Assembly (NCBI GenBank): GCA_017848795.1
Contig: JAFIHG010000022.1
Location: 81,715-145,714, forward strand
Origin: Candidatus Nanopelagicales bacterium
GTDB lineage: Bacteria > Actinomycetota > Actinomycetes > S36-B12 > CAIYMF01
Length of the DNA stretch: 64,000 bases
Direction of reading: 5' to 3'
Part shown: in pieces, positions 42,636-51,882 of the stretch
Numbering within the stretch: position 1 is the stretch's first letter
Layout of the letters: each line of letters starts with the position of its first letter
Notes under the pieces: model-generated
Seen by the model: only the letters and a program-made list of their open reading frames with translations
Databases searched by the model: none
What the model was told of the DNA's origin: nothing
Translations under genes and position numbers: made by a program

Positions 42636-43772
42636 TCACCCGCCAGGCGCGAATCCCGGCACGTGGGCCCCGAGCCAGGCCAGCGCCGGGGCGAAGATCG
42701 GCGTCCAGACCGACAGCCGATGCCCGCCGTCGTCTGCCGTGTTCGCGGTGACGGCCAGCGGCGCGCGGGCCGCTGCGACGAGCGCCCGGGTGGAGGGGTA
42801 GGCGACGTTGTCCTGGCGGGAGGCGAATGCATACAGCGCCACGGGCGGCGGGTTCGTGCGCGCGAGCCGGACCAGGTCGTAGCGCTCGTACCCGGCGCTG
42901 CCCACCGGGTACGGGACCCAGTTGCCCCACTTCGGGCTGAAGTACCCGCCGAGCGAGATCGCCGCTCCGTACTGGTCCGGGTGCAGCAAGGCCACCATCG
43001 CGGCGCACCAGCCGCCGGCGGACGACCCGAAGGTCGCCCACGAGCTGCGCGCAGGTTGCACCCGGTAGTGCGCCTGCAGCCAGCGTGGCACGTCCTGGGT
43101 GATCCAGGTCTCGACCTGCGGGGTCCCGGGCGGGCCGTTGACGCACTCGGAGTCCCGGCCCGCCGGGTACCAGACGGTCGGGATCACCCAGATCACCGGG
43201 CCCATCGCGACACTGGTCACCAGCTGCTGGTTGGTGGGCGACAGCGGGAAGTGCAACGGCACGTCCTGTGAGGGTGCCGGATAACCGGGGAACGCCTCGA
43301 CGACCGGGTAGCGGCGCGTGGCGTTGGCCGGGTCGAAGTACCCCTTGGGCAGCACGACGGTCACCGGCGCGGTGATGCCCGACGCGCCTCCCGAGACCGT
43401 CACGGTCGTGTCGTTGCTCCGGTCCGTAGGGTCCGGCGGCAGGTCCGACGCGCCCGCGAGCAGCGGGCTGGTGCCGGCGACCGGTCGGGTGAACACGTTC
43501 TTCACCGGTCCGCCGGCATGTTCGGCGGAGACAGTGGTGTGCAGGTCACCGAACAGGTCCGGCCAGCGCACGTAGAACAGGTTCGCGTCGTTGAGCGCGA
43601 CCGCAGCGACGAGCAGGACCAGCAGGTACGTCCCGAGCAGCACGCCCACCCGACCGAGGACGGCCAGCGCTCGGGCTCCGGCCAGGCGCGGCCAGCCGAC
43701 GACAGTCGCCACCGCCGCAGCGACCGCGATGATCACGAGCAGCCACAGCAGCGTCGGGTCGGTCAGTCCCAT
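42636..43772 (-). CDS. membrane-anchored alpha/beta-hydrolase esterase, paralogue 1
   Basis: 378 residues. Two N-terminal membrane segments (~8-28 and ~40-62) place the catalytic part outside. The esterase-D-like fold has VVLPKGYFDPANATRRYPVV, nucleophile elbow FGSSAGGW and catalytic-His region DDGGHRL. Cofactor-free hydrolysis or acyl transfer is expected; substrate unknown. GGGAG lies before the ATG at 43772. Last of three tandem copies downstream of an MprF-like gene, with a 13-bp gap to paralogue 2. Confidence 0.85.
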   Translation of the reverse strand: MGLTDPTLLWLLVIIAVAAAVATVVGWPRLAGARALAVLGRVGVLLGTYLLVLLVAAVALNDANLFYVRWPDLFGDLHTTVSAEHAGGPVKNVFTRPVAGTSPLLAGASDLPPDPTDRSNDTTVTVSGGASGITAPVTVVLPKGYFDPANATRRYPVVEAFPGYPAPSQDVPLHFPLSPTNQQLVTSVAMGPVIWVIPTVWYPAGRDSECVNGPPGTPQVETWITQDVPRWLQAHYRVQPARSSWATFGSSAGGWCAAMVALLHPDQYGAAISLGGYFSPKWGNWVPYPVGSAGYERYDLVRLARTNPPPVALYAFASRQDNVAYPSTRALVAAARAPLAVTANTADDGGHRLSVWTPIFAPALAWLGAHVPGFAPGG

Positions 43773-43785
43773 GTCGGCTCCCGGC

Positions 43786-44928
43786 TCAGGAGCCGGCGTT
43801 GGCGGCGAAACCCGGCACGTGTGTTCCGAGCCAGGTCAGGGCCGGGCCGAAGATCGGCGTCCAGGTGGAGAGCCGGTGACCTCCGTCGTCCGCGGTGTTC
43901 GCCGTCACCGACAAGGGTGGTCGCGCCGCTGCTGCGATCGCCCGTGTCGACGGATGTGCAAGGTTGTCCTGCTTGGACGCGAACGCGTACAGCGCAACCG
44001 GCGGCGGGTCGGTGGCAGCGAGGTGGATCAGGTCGTAACGCTCGTATCCGGGACTCCCGACCGGGTAGGGAACCCAGCTACCCCAGTCCGGTGCGTAGTA
44101 CCCGCCGAGCGCGATCGCCGCGCCGTACTCCGCGGGGTGCAGGAACGTCGTCATCGCCGCGCAGAACCCACCCGCGGAGTAGCCGAAGGTGGCCCAGGAC
44201 GTACGCGCCGCCTGTACGCGGTAGTGCGCCTGCAGCCAGAGCGGGACGTCCTGAGAGATCCAGGTCTCGACCTGCGGTGTACCTGCTGGTCCGTTCACGC
44301 ACTCGGTGTCGGTGTCAGCGGGTAACCACACCGTCGGGATGACCCAGATCACCGGCCCCATCTTGTGCTGTGCGACAAGTTCCTGGTTTGTGCTGGAGAA
44401 GCTGAAGTTCTGGGTGAAGTTCGTGCCGGTGCCCGGATAGCCGTGGAAGGCCTCGACCACCGGGTAGCGCTGGGTCGCGTTGCCCGGATCGAAATAGCCC
44501 TGCGGTAGCACGACGCTCACCTGGGACGTGATTCCGGAGGCCGGTCCGCTGACGGTGAAGGTCTGCTCGTACTTGTGTCCTGCTGGATCGGACGGGAGTG
44601 CGGACGCGTTCGCGAGTAGCGGGTTCTGGCCTGGAGCAGGTTTGGTGAACACGCCCTTCAGCGATCCGCCGGCATGGGCCGTGACGACGGTCGTGTGCAA
44701 AGAGCCCGTCAGGTCCGCCCAGCTCACGTAGAAGAGGTTCGCGTCGTTCAGGGCCACCGCGACCGCGAGCAGTACCAGCAGATTCGTGCCGAGCAGCGCA
44801 CCCACCCGGCCCAGCACCGGCAAGGGGCCGGGGCCAGCCAGCCGCCGCCAGCCGAGCACGGTCCCCAAGGCGGCGGCGCACGCGAGGGCCACGACCAGCC
44901 ACAGGAACGAGGCGTCCGTCAGGCCCAT
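43786..44928 (-). CDS. membrane-anchored alpha/beta-hydrolase esterase, paralogue 2
   Basis: 380 residues, closely similar to the copies on both sides. It shares the MGLTDASFLWL start, two N-terminal membrane segments, ALNDANLFYVSWADL, elbow FGYSAGGF and His region DDGGHRLSTW. A GGAGGA ribosome site precedes the ATG at 44928, 22 bp after paralogue 3, consistent with one operon. Confidence 0.85.
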   Translation of the reverse strand: MGLTDASFLWLVVALACAAALGTVLGWRRLAGPGPLPVLGRVGALLGTNLLVLLAVAVALNDANLFYVSWADLTGSLHTTVVTAHAGGSLKGVFTKPAPGQNPLLANASALPSDPAGHKYEQTFTVSGPASGITSQVSVVLPQGYFDPGNATQRYPVVEAFHGYPGTGTNFTQNFSFSSTNQELVAQHKMGPVIWVIPTVWLPADTDTECVNGPAGTPQVETWISQDVPLWLQAHYRVQAARTSWATFGYSAGGFCAAMTTFLHPAEYGAAIALGGYYAPDWGSWVPYPVGSPGYERYDLIHLAATDPPPVALYAFASKQDNLAHPSTRAIAAAARPPLSVTANTADDGGHRLSTWTPIFGPALTWLGTHVPGFAANAGS

Positions 44929-44950
44929 CTGTCGTCCTCCTGCCCTGGAC

Positions 44951-46087
44951 TCAGCCCACCGGGCGGAAACCGGTGAGGTGCGTTCCCAACCAGCTGAGCG
45001 CCTTGGGGAAGACAGGGGTCCAGTTCGCGAGCAGGTGACCGCCACCGTTCGCGACAAGGGCGGTGACCGACAGCGGCGGTCTGGCTGCCGCAAGCACGGC
45101 GCTGGTCGTCGGGTACGACTCCGGATCCTGCTGCGAGGTATAGACGAACAGCGAGATCGCCGGCGGCTTCCTGCCGGCGAGCGCGACGAGGTCGTACCGG
45201 CGGTACGCCGCGCTGCCGGTCGGGTACGGCACCCAGTTGCTCCACTGCGGCGCGAAGTAGCCGCCGAGCACGATCGCCGCGCCGTACTCGCCAGGGTGCA
45301 GGAAGGCGGTCATCGCCGCGCACCAGCCGCCTGCCGACATCCCGAACGTGGCCCACGACTGTGCGCCCGGCTCGACGCGATAGTGGCGCTGCAGCCATAG
45401 CGGTACGTCGTGCGTGACCCAGGTCTCGGCCTGGGTCGTGCCGCGCGGCCCATTGACGCACTCGGTGTCGGTCCCGGCCGGCACCTCCACGGTCGGGACC
45501 ACCCAGATCGCCGGCCCCACGCGGTGTTGCGCGACGAGCGTGGCCTGCACGTCGCGCACCGAGAAGTCCGCTGTGACGCCGTTGATGGTCCCCGGGTACG
45601 CCGGAAAGCCCTCGACGACCGGGTAGCGGCGCGTCGCGTTGGTCCGGGCGAAGTAGCCCGTCGGCAGGAGCACCAGGACCGGTGCGGTGATCCCGGATGC
45701 GGAACCGGTAACGGTGTACGTCGCAGCGAGGGCACGGGAGGCCGGGTCCGGTGGCAGGCTCGTGGCGCCCGGGCCGGTCAACGGGTCGCGGTGCGACGCC
45801 CCCAGGACGGACGAGTGACCGACGGCTGCACCCGCGGACGACGTAGGGGTCGTCTGCAACGAACCGAACGGGTCGGCCCAGGTCGCGTAGAACAGATAGC
45901 TGTCGTTGAACCAGGCCCCGACCGTCAGCAGTACCAGCAGGTTCGTCACGACGACCGCGCCGATGCGCCCGAGCACCGGCAACGGCCCGGACCCGGCCAG
46001 TCGCCGCCAGCCCGCCACCGTGGCCGCCGTGGCAACGACGGACAGTCCCACCAGCAGCCACAGGAACGACGCATCGGTCAGGCCCAT
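44951..46087 (-). CDS. membrane-anchored alpha/beta-hydrolase esterase, paralogue 3
   Basis: 378 residues. Same architecture as paralogues 1 and 2: MGLTDASFLWLL start, two membrane segments, FNDSYLFYATWAD, elbow FGMSAGGW and His region NGGGHLLANW. It is the most divergent of the three in the linker after the membrane part. GGGAGG lies before the ATG. It directly follows the MprF-like gene with a 15-bp gap, so it is the first hydrolase of the operon. Confidence 0.85.
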   Translation of the reverse strand: MGLTDASFLWLLVGLSVVATAATVAGWRRLAGSGPLPVLGRIGAVVVTNLLVLLTVGAWFNDSYLFYATWADPFGSLQTTPTSSAGAAVGHSSVLGASHRDPLTGPGATSLPPDPASRALAATYTVTGSASGITAPVLVLLPTGYFARTNATRRYPVVEGFPAYPGTINGVTADFSVRDVQATLVAQHRVGPAIWVVPTVEVPAGTDTECVNGPRGTTQAETWVTHDVPLWLQRHYRVEPGAQSWATFGMSAGGWCAAMTAFLHPGEYGAAIVLGGYFAPQWSNWVPYPTGSAAYRRYDLVALAGRKPPAISLFVYTSQQDPESYPTTSAVLAAARPPLSVTALVANGGGHLLANWTPVFPKALSWLGTHLTGFRPVG

Positions 46088-46102
46088 CGTCGGCCTCCCG
46101 GC

Positions 46103-47902
46103 TCAGGCCGTCCGGCTCGTGGCGCGGTCGCGGCGGTGGTGCACCGCGCGGTGCCCGGACACCCGATCGACCTGCGAGTGCGGCGGACGCGCCAGCCGGG
46201 GGCGGGTCAGGAACGATTCGGCGCGCAGGACGGCGAGCAGGATCCGCGGCAGTTCCAGCCCGCTGGGATAGCACAGGTACCGCGTCACCCACGTCGGGTG
46301 GTACTTCGCGCAGGAGCGGTACAACGAGTCGACCTGCCACTTCGACATCGCGCTCACGAAGGTCCGGTGGAACAGGCGCGCCGGCAGGGGTGCGTCGTCG
46401 GCGCGACCGAGGTCGAACCAGGTGCGCACCGCGACGAAGTTCAGCGAGAGCTGGCGGAGCCGAACGCGTGGCGTCCCGCGCAGCAGCGTGACGATCATCG
46501 CCTCGACGACCCCGTTCGCGGCGTCCGGCGCCCGGCGCATCAGGTCGAGGCTCACCCCGTCCTCGCCCCAGGGCACCCAGTACGTCAGCGCCTGCAACCG
46601 GTCGGTCGCGTCGAACGCGCGGACCAGCACGCACTCGCCGTCCGTGGCCGAACCCATCCGGCCGAGAGCCATCGAGTAGCCGCGTTCGACCGACCCGTGA
46701 CGCCACTGTTCGGCGGCCGCTCGAGCGACGGCGAGGTCGGTCGTGCTCAGGTCGCGTACGCGGTCGACGTCGATGCGGTAGCCCGCGCGCTCCACCCGGG
46801 CCACGGCCTGCCGCACGGTCCGCATCGCCCGACCGTCGAGCCCGAAGGTGTCCGCGGCGAGCGTCGCCTCGTCCCCGAGGGGCAGCACGCGCAGCCCGGC
46901 CCGGCGGTACGTGGCCGCGCCGAACTGGCTCGCGCCGACGACGGCGGGGGTCCAGCCGCTGCGGCGCACGTGTGCGAGCCAGGCGCGGACCGTGTCGTCC
47001 CAGGCTGCTTGGTCCCCGACGGGGTCGCCGGCGGCGATGGCGACACCGCCCACCGTGCGGTAGGTGACCGCGGCGTCGGCGGCGAAGCTCGCCGCCCGGT
47101 CGTCGCGCAGGCCGAAGTAGGACAGCGAGTCCTCACTGCCGTACTGCGAGATCAGCTCTCGCAACGCCCGCTCGTCGCCGCGGCTGCGCAACCGCACCGG
47201 GCGGTACGAGCTGACGGCGACCGCGAGGACCACCACGAGCAGCGCGATGCCGAGGGTCGCGAGCGCGGTGCCCGCGGCCCAGTACGCGTCCGACGACAGG
47301 TAGCGGACCGGTCCGTCGACCCCGACCAGTCCCAGCGCCGCCTCCTGCACCCGGTCCCACCAGGTGGTGCCGGCAGCCTGCGAGTCGGCGTGCAGCGTCA
47401 GCAGCACCCAGCCACCGAGAACCGCGGCGGGAACGCCGACGAGGACCACCCAGAGCGTGCGGCGACGGCTGCGAGGGTCGGGTTCGGCGGTGAACTGCGA
47501 CCGGGTGAGCAGCAGGAACACGAGCACGGCGGCGGACAGCAGGGCGTCCTCGAGGTCCAGGCGGGCCAGCAGGTGGGTGGCCACGGCCAGCGCGGACAAC
47601 GCGGTCGCCGCCAGCCAGGCGCGCTGCTTGCGGCGCCGAAGTGCAGGTGCGAGCACCAGCAGCACCGCACCGCTGGCCAGGGTGACGGCGTTCGCGGCGG
47701 TCGGGCCGTGGTCCGGCATCCACTCGAGCAGCACCTCCAGCTGCTGGTGCAACCGCGGCGAGAGTGCCGAGAGGATGGAGGCCAGGCCGAGCAGCAGGAC
47801 CAGTCCGGCCATGAGCGTCGGCACGTCCACGCGTCGCGCAATTGCGTTGCGGTCGGTGTCGGCCGCCCGCTCCCCGCTGTCCGTTGCGCGCCGGAATGCC
47901 AT
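46103..47902 (-). CDS. MprF/LysX-like membrane aminoacyl-lipid synthase (DUF2156)
   Basis: 599 residues. An N-terminal region of ~6-7 membrane helices (~30-260) is followed by the C-terminal DUF2156 domain ~280-580 (SQYGSEDSLSYFGLRDDRAA, VGGVAIAAGDPVG, GYRIDVDRVRDLS, GYSMALGRMG, LSLNFVAVRTWFDLGR, YRSCAKYHPTWVTRYLCYP). The family moves an amino acid from aminoacyl-tRNA to phosphatidylglycerol or diacylglycerol at the membrane, altering surface charge. There is no fused lysyl-tRNA synthetase domain. The ATG at 47902 is close after a CTAGCAT promoter-like box. It leads the esterase operon. Confidence 0.87.
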   Translation of the reverse strand: MAFRRATDSGERAADTDRNAIARRVDVPTLMAGLVLLLGLASILSALSPRLHQQLEVLLEWMPDHGPTAANAVTLASGAVLLVLAPALRRRKQRAWLAATALSALAVATHLLARLDLEDALLSAAVLVFLLLTRSQFTAEPDPRSRRRTLWVVLVGVPAAVLGGWVLLTLHADSQAAGTTWWDRVQEAALGLVGVDGPVRYLSSDAYWAAGTALATLGIALLVVVLAVAVSSYRPVRLRSRGDERALRELISQYGSEDSLSYFGLRDDRAASFAADAAVTYRTVGGVAIAAGDPVGDQAAWDDTVRAWLAHVRRSGWTPAVVGASQFGAATYRRAGLRVLPLGDEATLAADTFGLDGRAMRTVRQAVARVERAGYRIDVDRVRDLSTTDLAVARAAAEQWRHGSVERGYSMALGRMGSATDGECVLVRAFDATDRLQALTYWVPWGEDGVSLDLMRRAPDAANGVVEAMIVTLLRGTPRVRLRQLSLNFVAVRTWFDLGRADDAPLPARLFHRTFVSAMSKWQVDSLYRSCAKYHPTWVTRYLCYPSGLELPRILLAVLRAESFLTRPRLARPPHSQVDRVSGHRAVHHRRDRATSRTA

Positions 47903-48055
47903 ATTCGTGATGCTAGGTCGGGACGGCGGCGACGGGCGCCCGGCGACGACTGTCCACAGTCGATTCTCAGCGCGTTCGCAGCAAGAATGGCGGGCGGACG
48001 CAACGTACGTTCGGCCCGGACGCGTCATTCGCGGTCGCGGGGACGGGCGATGTGG

Positions 48056-50215
48056 TCAGGCGCTGGCCTGCTCCTGCTGGATCTTCTTCGCCAGCTGCGC
48101 CGGCATCGGTTCGTGGCCGACGTAGCTGCGGGTGAAGGTGGCGGTGCCGTGCGACAGGGAGCGCAGTTCGATGGCGTAGCGGGTGAGCTCGAGCTGCGGC
48201 ACCTCGGCCTGGATCTGGGTGCGCCCGATGCCGACCGGCTCGCTGCCCGAGACCCGGCCGCGGCGTCCCGACAGGTCGCTCATCACCGAGCCGACGTACT
48301 CGTCGGAGACCAGGATCGTGACCCGGTCGACCGGCTCGAGCAGCGCCACCGTCGCCGCCGCCGCAGCCTCCTTGAGCGCGAGGGCCCCAGCGGTCTGGAA
48401 GGCCATGTCGCTGGAGTCGACGGAATGCGCCTTGCCGTCGAACAGCGTCACGCGCACGTCGACGACCGGGTAGCCGGCCGCGACCCCCTTCTCGAGCTGG
48501 GCGCGTACGCCCTTCTCGACGCTCGGGATGAACTGCCGCGGCACCGCCCCGCCGACCACCTTGTCGACGAACTCGAAGCCCGAGCCGGACGGCAGCGGTT
48601 CCACCTCGATGTCGCAGACCGCGTACTGGCCGTGCCCCCCGGACTGCTTGACCAGCCGGCCGTGCCCCTTGCCGGGTGCGGCGAAGGTCTCGCGCAGCGA
48701 CACCTTGACCGGGATCGACTCGACGGCCACGCCGTACCTGCCGGTGAGCCGGTCGAGCAGCACGTCGACGTGCGCTTCTCCCATGCACCAGAGCACCAGC
48801 TGGCCGGTCTCCTGGTTGCGTTCCAGGCGCATCGTCGCGTCCTCGGCGACCAGCCGCGCGAGCGCCCCGGCCAGCTTGTCCTCGTCGGCCTTGGAGCGGG
48901 CGACGATGGCGACGGGCAGCAACGGGTCGGGCATCGTCCAAGGTTCGACGAGCAGCGGATCGTCCTTGTCCGAGAGGGTGTCGCCGGTCTCCGCACGCGC
49001 GAGCTTGGCGATGGTGACGATGTCGCCGGCCACTGCGTGCGGGACGCCGCGCAGCGTCTTGCCGAGCGGACTCGAGAGCGCGCCGACCCGCTCGTCCACG
49101 TCGTGGTCCTGGTGGTCGTCACGACCGGCCGCGACGTGGCCGGACACGTGCACCGCGGCGTCCGGGCGCAGCGTGCCCGAGAACACCCGGGCCAGGGAGA
49201 CCCGGCCGACGTACGGGTCCGTCGTCGTCTTCACCACCTCGGCGCAGAGCGGCCCGCCCGGATCGCAGGTGAGGGGTGCCACCGGGGAGCCGTCCGGGGT
49301 CGTCGCGCCGGGCAGCGGTCGTTCGAGCGGGGAGGGGAACCCGCGCACCATGCCGTCGAGCAGCTCGTACGCCCCGAAGCCCGCCGGTGTCGTCGCGGAC
49401 GGGAGGACGGGATAGAACGAACCGCGCGAGACCGCCGTCTCGAGGTCGGTGATCAGCGTCTCGATGTCGAGCGCCTCGCCGCCGAGGTAGCGGTCCATGA
49501 GCGTCTCGTCCTCGGACTCGGCGATGATCCCCTCGATCAGGGCGGCGCGCGCGGTCTCGATCAGCTCGACATGCTCGGGGTCGGGCTCGCGGGCGACCCG
49601 CTCGCCGGAGCTGAGGTCGAAGACCTGTTGGGTGAGAAGCCCGATCGTTCCTGCGAGGGTCTCGTCGTCGGCGTGCACGGGCAGGTAGAGGGGCAGCACG
49701 CCGTCGCCGAACACCCGCTGGCAGACCGCGACCGTCTCGTCGAAGTCGGCACGTTCCTTGTCGAGCTTGGTGACGACCACCGCCCGCGGCATCCCGACGG
49801 CGGCGCACTCCTCCCACAGCATGACGGTGGCGGTGTCGACGCCGTCGACGGCGGCGAGGACGAACAGTGCGGCGTCGGCCGCGCGCAGCCCGGCGCGCAG
49901 CTCGCCGACGAAGTCGGCGTAACCGGGCGTGTCGATCAGGTTGAGCTTCACCCCGTCGAACTCGACCGCGGCCACGGCGAGCGACACCGATCTGCGCTGG
50001 CGGGCTTCGGCCTCGTCGAAGTCCGACACCGTCGTCCCGTCCTCCGTGCGACCGGCGCGACCGAGCGCACCGGCGCTCACGAGCAGCTGTTCGAGCAGGG
50101 TCGTCTTGCCGGCCCCCGGGGGGCCCACGAGCACCACGTTGCGGATGCGACCCGGGTCTTCGGGCGCCGCCGCCGTGGTGCCGCCTCGTTCGCCTTTGTC
50201 CGCCTTCTCCGCCAC
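48056..50215 (-). CDS. EF-G-like translational GTPase (EF-G2/FusA2 type)
   Basis: 719 residues. G1 GPPGAGKTT, G3 DTPGYADF, G4 TKLDKE; domain II and the C-terminal EF-G domains (GEAHVDVLLDRLTGRYGVAV, GGHGQYAVCDIEVEPL, GRRGRVSGSEPVG) follow. The switch I region (EARQRRSVSL) differs from canonical EF-G. Actinobacterial EF-G2 paralogues have unclear roles and do not replace EF-G. The GTG at 50215 follows GAGGAGG. Divergent from pgsA. Confidence 0.92.
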   Translation of the reverse strand: MAEKADKGERGGTTAAAPEDPGRIRNVVLVGPPGAGKTTLLEQLLVSAGALGRAGRTEDGTTVSDFDEAEARQRRSVSLAVAAVEFDGVKLNLIDTPGYADFVGELRAGLRAADAALFVLAAVDGVDTATVMLWEECAAVGMPRAVVVTKLDKERADFDETVAVCQRVFGDGVLPLYLPVHADDETLAGTIGLLTQQVFDLSSGERVAREPDPEHVELIETARAALIEGIIAESEDETLMDRYLGGEALDIETLITDLETAVSRGSFYPVLPSATTPAGFGAYELLDGMVRGFPSPLERPLPGATTPDGSPVAPLTCDPGGPLCAEVVKTTTDPYVGRVSLARVFSGTLRPDAAVHVSGHVAAGRDDHQDHDVDERVGALSSPLGKTLRGVPHAVAGDIVTIAKLARAETGDTLSDKDDPLLVEPWTMPDPLLPVAIVARSKADEDKLAGALARLVAEDATMRLERNQETGQLVLWCMGEAHVDVLLDRLTGRYGVAVESIPVKVSLRETFAAPGKGHGRLVKQSGGHGQYAVCDIEVEPLPSGSGFEFVDKVVGGAVPRQFIPSVEKGVRAQLEKGVAAGYPVVDVRVTLFDGKAHSVDSSDMAFQTAGALALKEAAAAATVALLEPVDRVTILVSDEYVGSVMSDLSGRRGRVSGSEPVGIGRTQIQAEVPQLELTRYAIELRSLSHGTATFTRSYVGHEPMPAQLAKKIQQEQASA

Positions 50216-50307
50216 TGCGTGGCCTCCTCGCTCGCGCCCGACTGCCCTGCCCCAACCCTCGCACCGGGCACCGCGCGCCGTCACCCGTTCTGGTCCGACC
50301 GGTTCCC

Positions 50308-50313
50308 TAGACT
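50308..50313 (+). promoter_or_regulatory. -10-like TAGACT box of the pgsA operon
   Basis: TAGACT 44 bp before the pgsA start. The same hexamer stands before pdxS (54832), yajC (60195) and the last partial gene (63758). No clear -35 box, which is common in actinobacteria. Confidence 0.45.
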
Positions 50314-50356
50314 GCGGCGGATCGCATTGCCATGGGCCGAGCGCACAAAGGGACAG

Positions 50357-50977
50357 ATGCTGAACAACGCGGGCGCGCGCGCGGTGATGGCGCACGTCAT
50401 CGACCCGGTCGCCCGTGGGCTGCTGCGGCTGCGGGTGTCTCCGGACGCCGTCACCCTGGTCGGCACCGTCGGGGTCAGTGCCGCCGCACTCTGGTTCTTC
50501 CCGCGCCAGCAGTGGTTCCTCGGTGCGCTCGTCATCACGCTGTTCGTGTTCAGCGACATGCTCGACGGGACGATGGCGCGCCTCTCCGGGCGGCAAGGAC
50601 CGTGGGGGGCGTTCCTCGACTCGACCTTGGACCGGGTCGGCGACGGCGCCGTCTTCGGCGGGCTGCTGCTCGGCTTCCTGCACCTCGGGGACACCCGTAC
50701 CGCCGCGGCGGCGTTGGCGTGCCTCGTCGGCGCGCTCGTCGTCTCGTACGCCAAGGCGCGGGCAGAGTCGGTCGGTGCCGAGTGCGACGTCGGCATCGCC
50801 GAACGCTCCGAGCGGCTGATCGCCGCGCTGGTGGCGGCCGGGCTGTACGGGCTCGGAGTGCCGTACCTGCTGCCGGTGGTGCTGTGGGTGCTGGCCGTGC
50901 TGACGTGGGTGACGGTGCTGCAGCGGATGCTGCACGTGCGCGCCCAGCTGCACCCGGCGAAGCGGCGCGAGTCGTGA
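50357..50977 (+). CDS. pgsA: phosphatidylinositol phosphate synthase (CDP-alcohol phosphatidyltransferase)
   Basis: 206 residues, six membrane helices. The family motif is complete: DMLDGTMARLSG then GPWGAFLDSTLDRVGD (DGxxAR...GxxxDxxxD). It joins CDP-diacylglycerol with inositol-1-phosphate. AAAGGGAC lies before the ATG at 50357. The patA start overlaps its stop (GTGA), and the order pgsA-patA-pimA is the conserved phosphatidylinositol-mannoside operon. Confidence 0.93.
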   Translation: MLNNAGARAVMAHVIDPVARGLLRLRVSPDAVTLVGTVGVSAAALWFFPRQQWFLGALVITLFVFSDMLDGTMARLSGRQGPWGAFLDSTLDRVGDGAVFGGLLLGFLHLGDTRTAAAALACLVGALVVSYAKARAESVGAECDVGIAERSERLIAALVAAGLYGLGVPYLLPVVLWVLAVLTWVTVLQRMLHVRAQLHPAKRRES

Positions 50978-51882
50978 GCGCCACCGACGCGCTGGTGAAC
51001 CGTGCGTACGGCACCGGGTGGGCGGTGGTCCGCCGGATGCCCGAGCGCGCCGCGTACGCCTCCTTCGAACGGCTCGCCGACGCCACCTGGGCCCGGCGCG
51101 GCAAGCAGGTCCGGCGCCTCGAGTCGAACCTGCGCCGGGTGATCGGACCGGAGCCGAGCGAGAAGGAGCTGCGGCTGCTGTCCCGCGCGGGCATGCGGTC
51201 CTACCTGCGCTACTGGTGCGACGCGTTCCGGCTGCCCGGGTGGAGCCGGGAGCGGATCCGTGACGGGATCGTCGTGCACGGCCAGGAGCAGCTGCGCGAA
51301 GCGCTCGCCGAGGGACGCGGGGCGATCGCAGCGCTGCCCCACATGGGGAACTGGGACCACGCCGGGGCGTGGGCGTGCCTCGAGCTGTCGCAGGTCGTCA
51401 CGGTCGCCGAACGGCTCGAACCCGAGGAGGTGTACGAGAAGTTCCTCGACTACCGGCGGGCGCTCGGCATGGAGGTGCTGCCGCTGACCGGCGGTCCGCC
51501 GCCCTACCCGGCGCTGCTGCGCCGGCTGCGCGACGGGGCGCTGGTGTGCCTGCTCGCCGACCGCGACCTCACGGCCGCCGGGCTGCCGGTCGAGTTCTTC
51601 GGCGCCGAGGCCCGGTTCCCCGCCGGACCGGCCGCACTCGCGGTGCAGAGCGGGGCCGCGCTGTTCGCCGTCGGGCTCTGGTACGCCGACGGGCTCAACC
51701 ACGCCCGGCTGACGCGGATCGAGGTGCCGACCGACGGGGAGCGGGCCGAGCGGACCGCGGTGACGACGCAGCGGGTGGCCGACGCGTTCGCCCGCGAGAT
51801 CGCCGCCCACCCCGCCGACTGGCACATGCTGCAACGGCTCTGGACCGCCGACCTCGACCCGGCGCGGGCGGTCGGCCGATGA
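50974..51882 (+). CDS. patA: phosphatidylinositol mannoside acyltransferase
   Basis: 302 residues, lysophospholipid-acyltransferase/HtrB-like fold. The HxxxxD motif is HMGNWDHAG near residue 130, with LLADRDLTAAGLPVEFFGAEA following. PatA adds palmitate to the mannose of PIM at the inner membrane face. Start overlaps the pgsA stop and the pimA start overlaps its own stop (ATGA). Confidence 0.92.
   Translation: MSATDALVNRAYGTGWAVVRRMPERAAYASFERLADATWARRGKQVRRLESNLRRVIGPEPSEKELRLLSRAGMRSYLRYWCDAFRLPGWSRERIRDGIVVHGQEQLREALAEGRGAIAALPHMGNWDHAGAWACLELSQVVTVAERLEPEEVYEKFLDYRRALGMEVLPLTGGPPPYPALLRRLRDGALVCLLADRDLTAAGLPVEFFGAEARFPAGPAALAVQSGAALFAVGLWYADGLNHARLTRIEVPTDGERAERTAVTTQRVADAFAREIAAHPADWHMLQRLWTADLDPARAVGR

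Noticed and set aside
45410..50355. Very long open frame on the plus strand across the esterase, MprF-like and EF-G2 genes
   Set aside because: It is antisense to well-supported genes and has the Arg/Gln/His-rich composition of high-GC shadow frames; only its end is the real pgsA.
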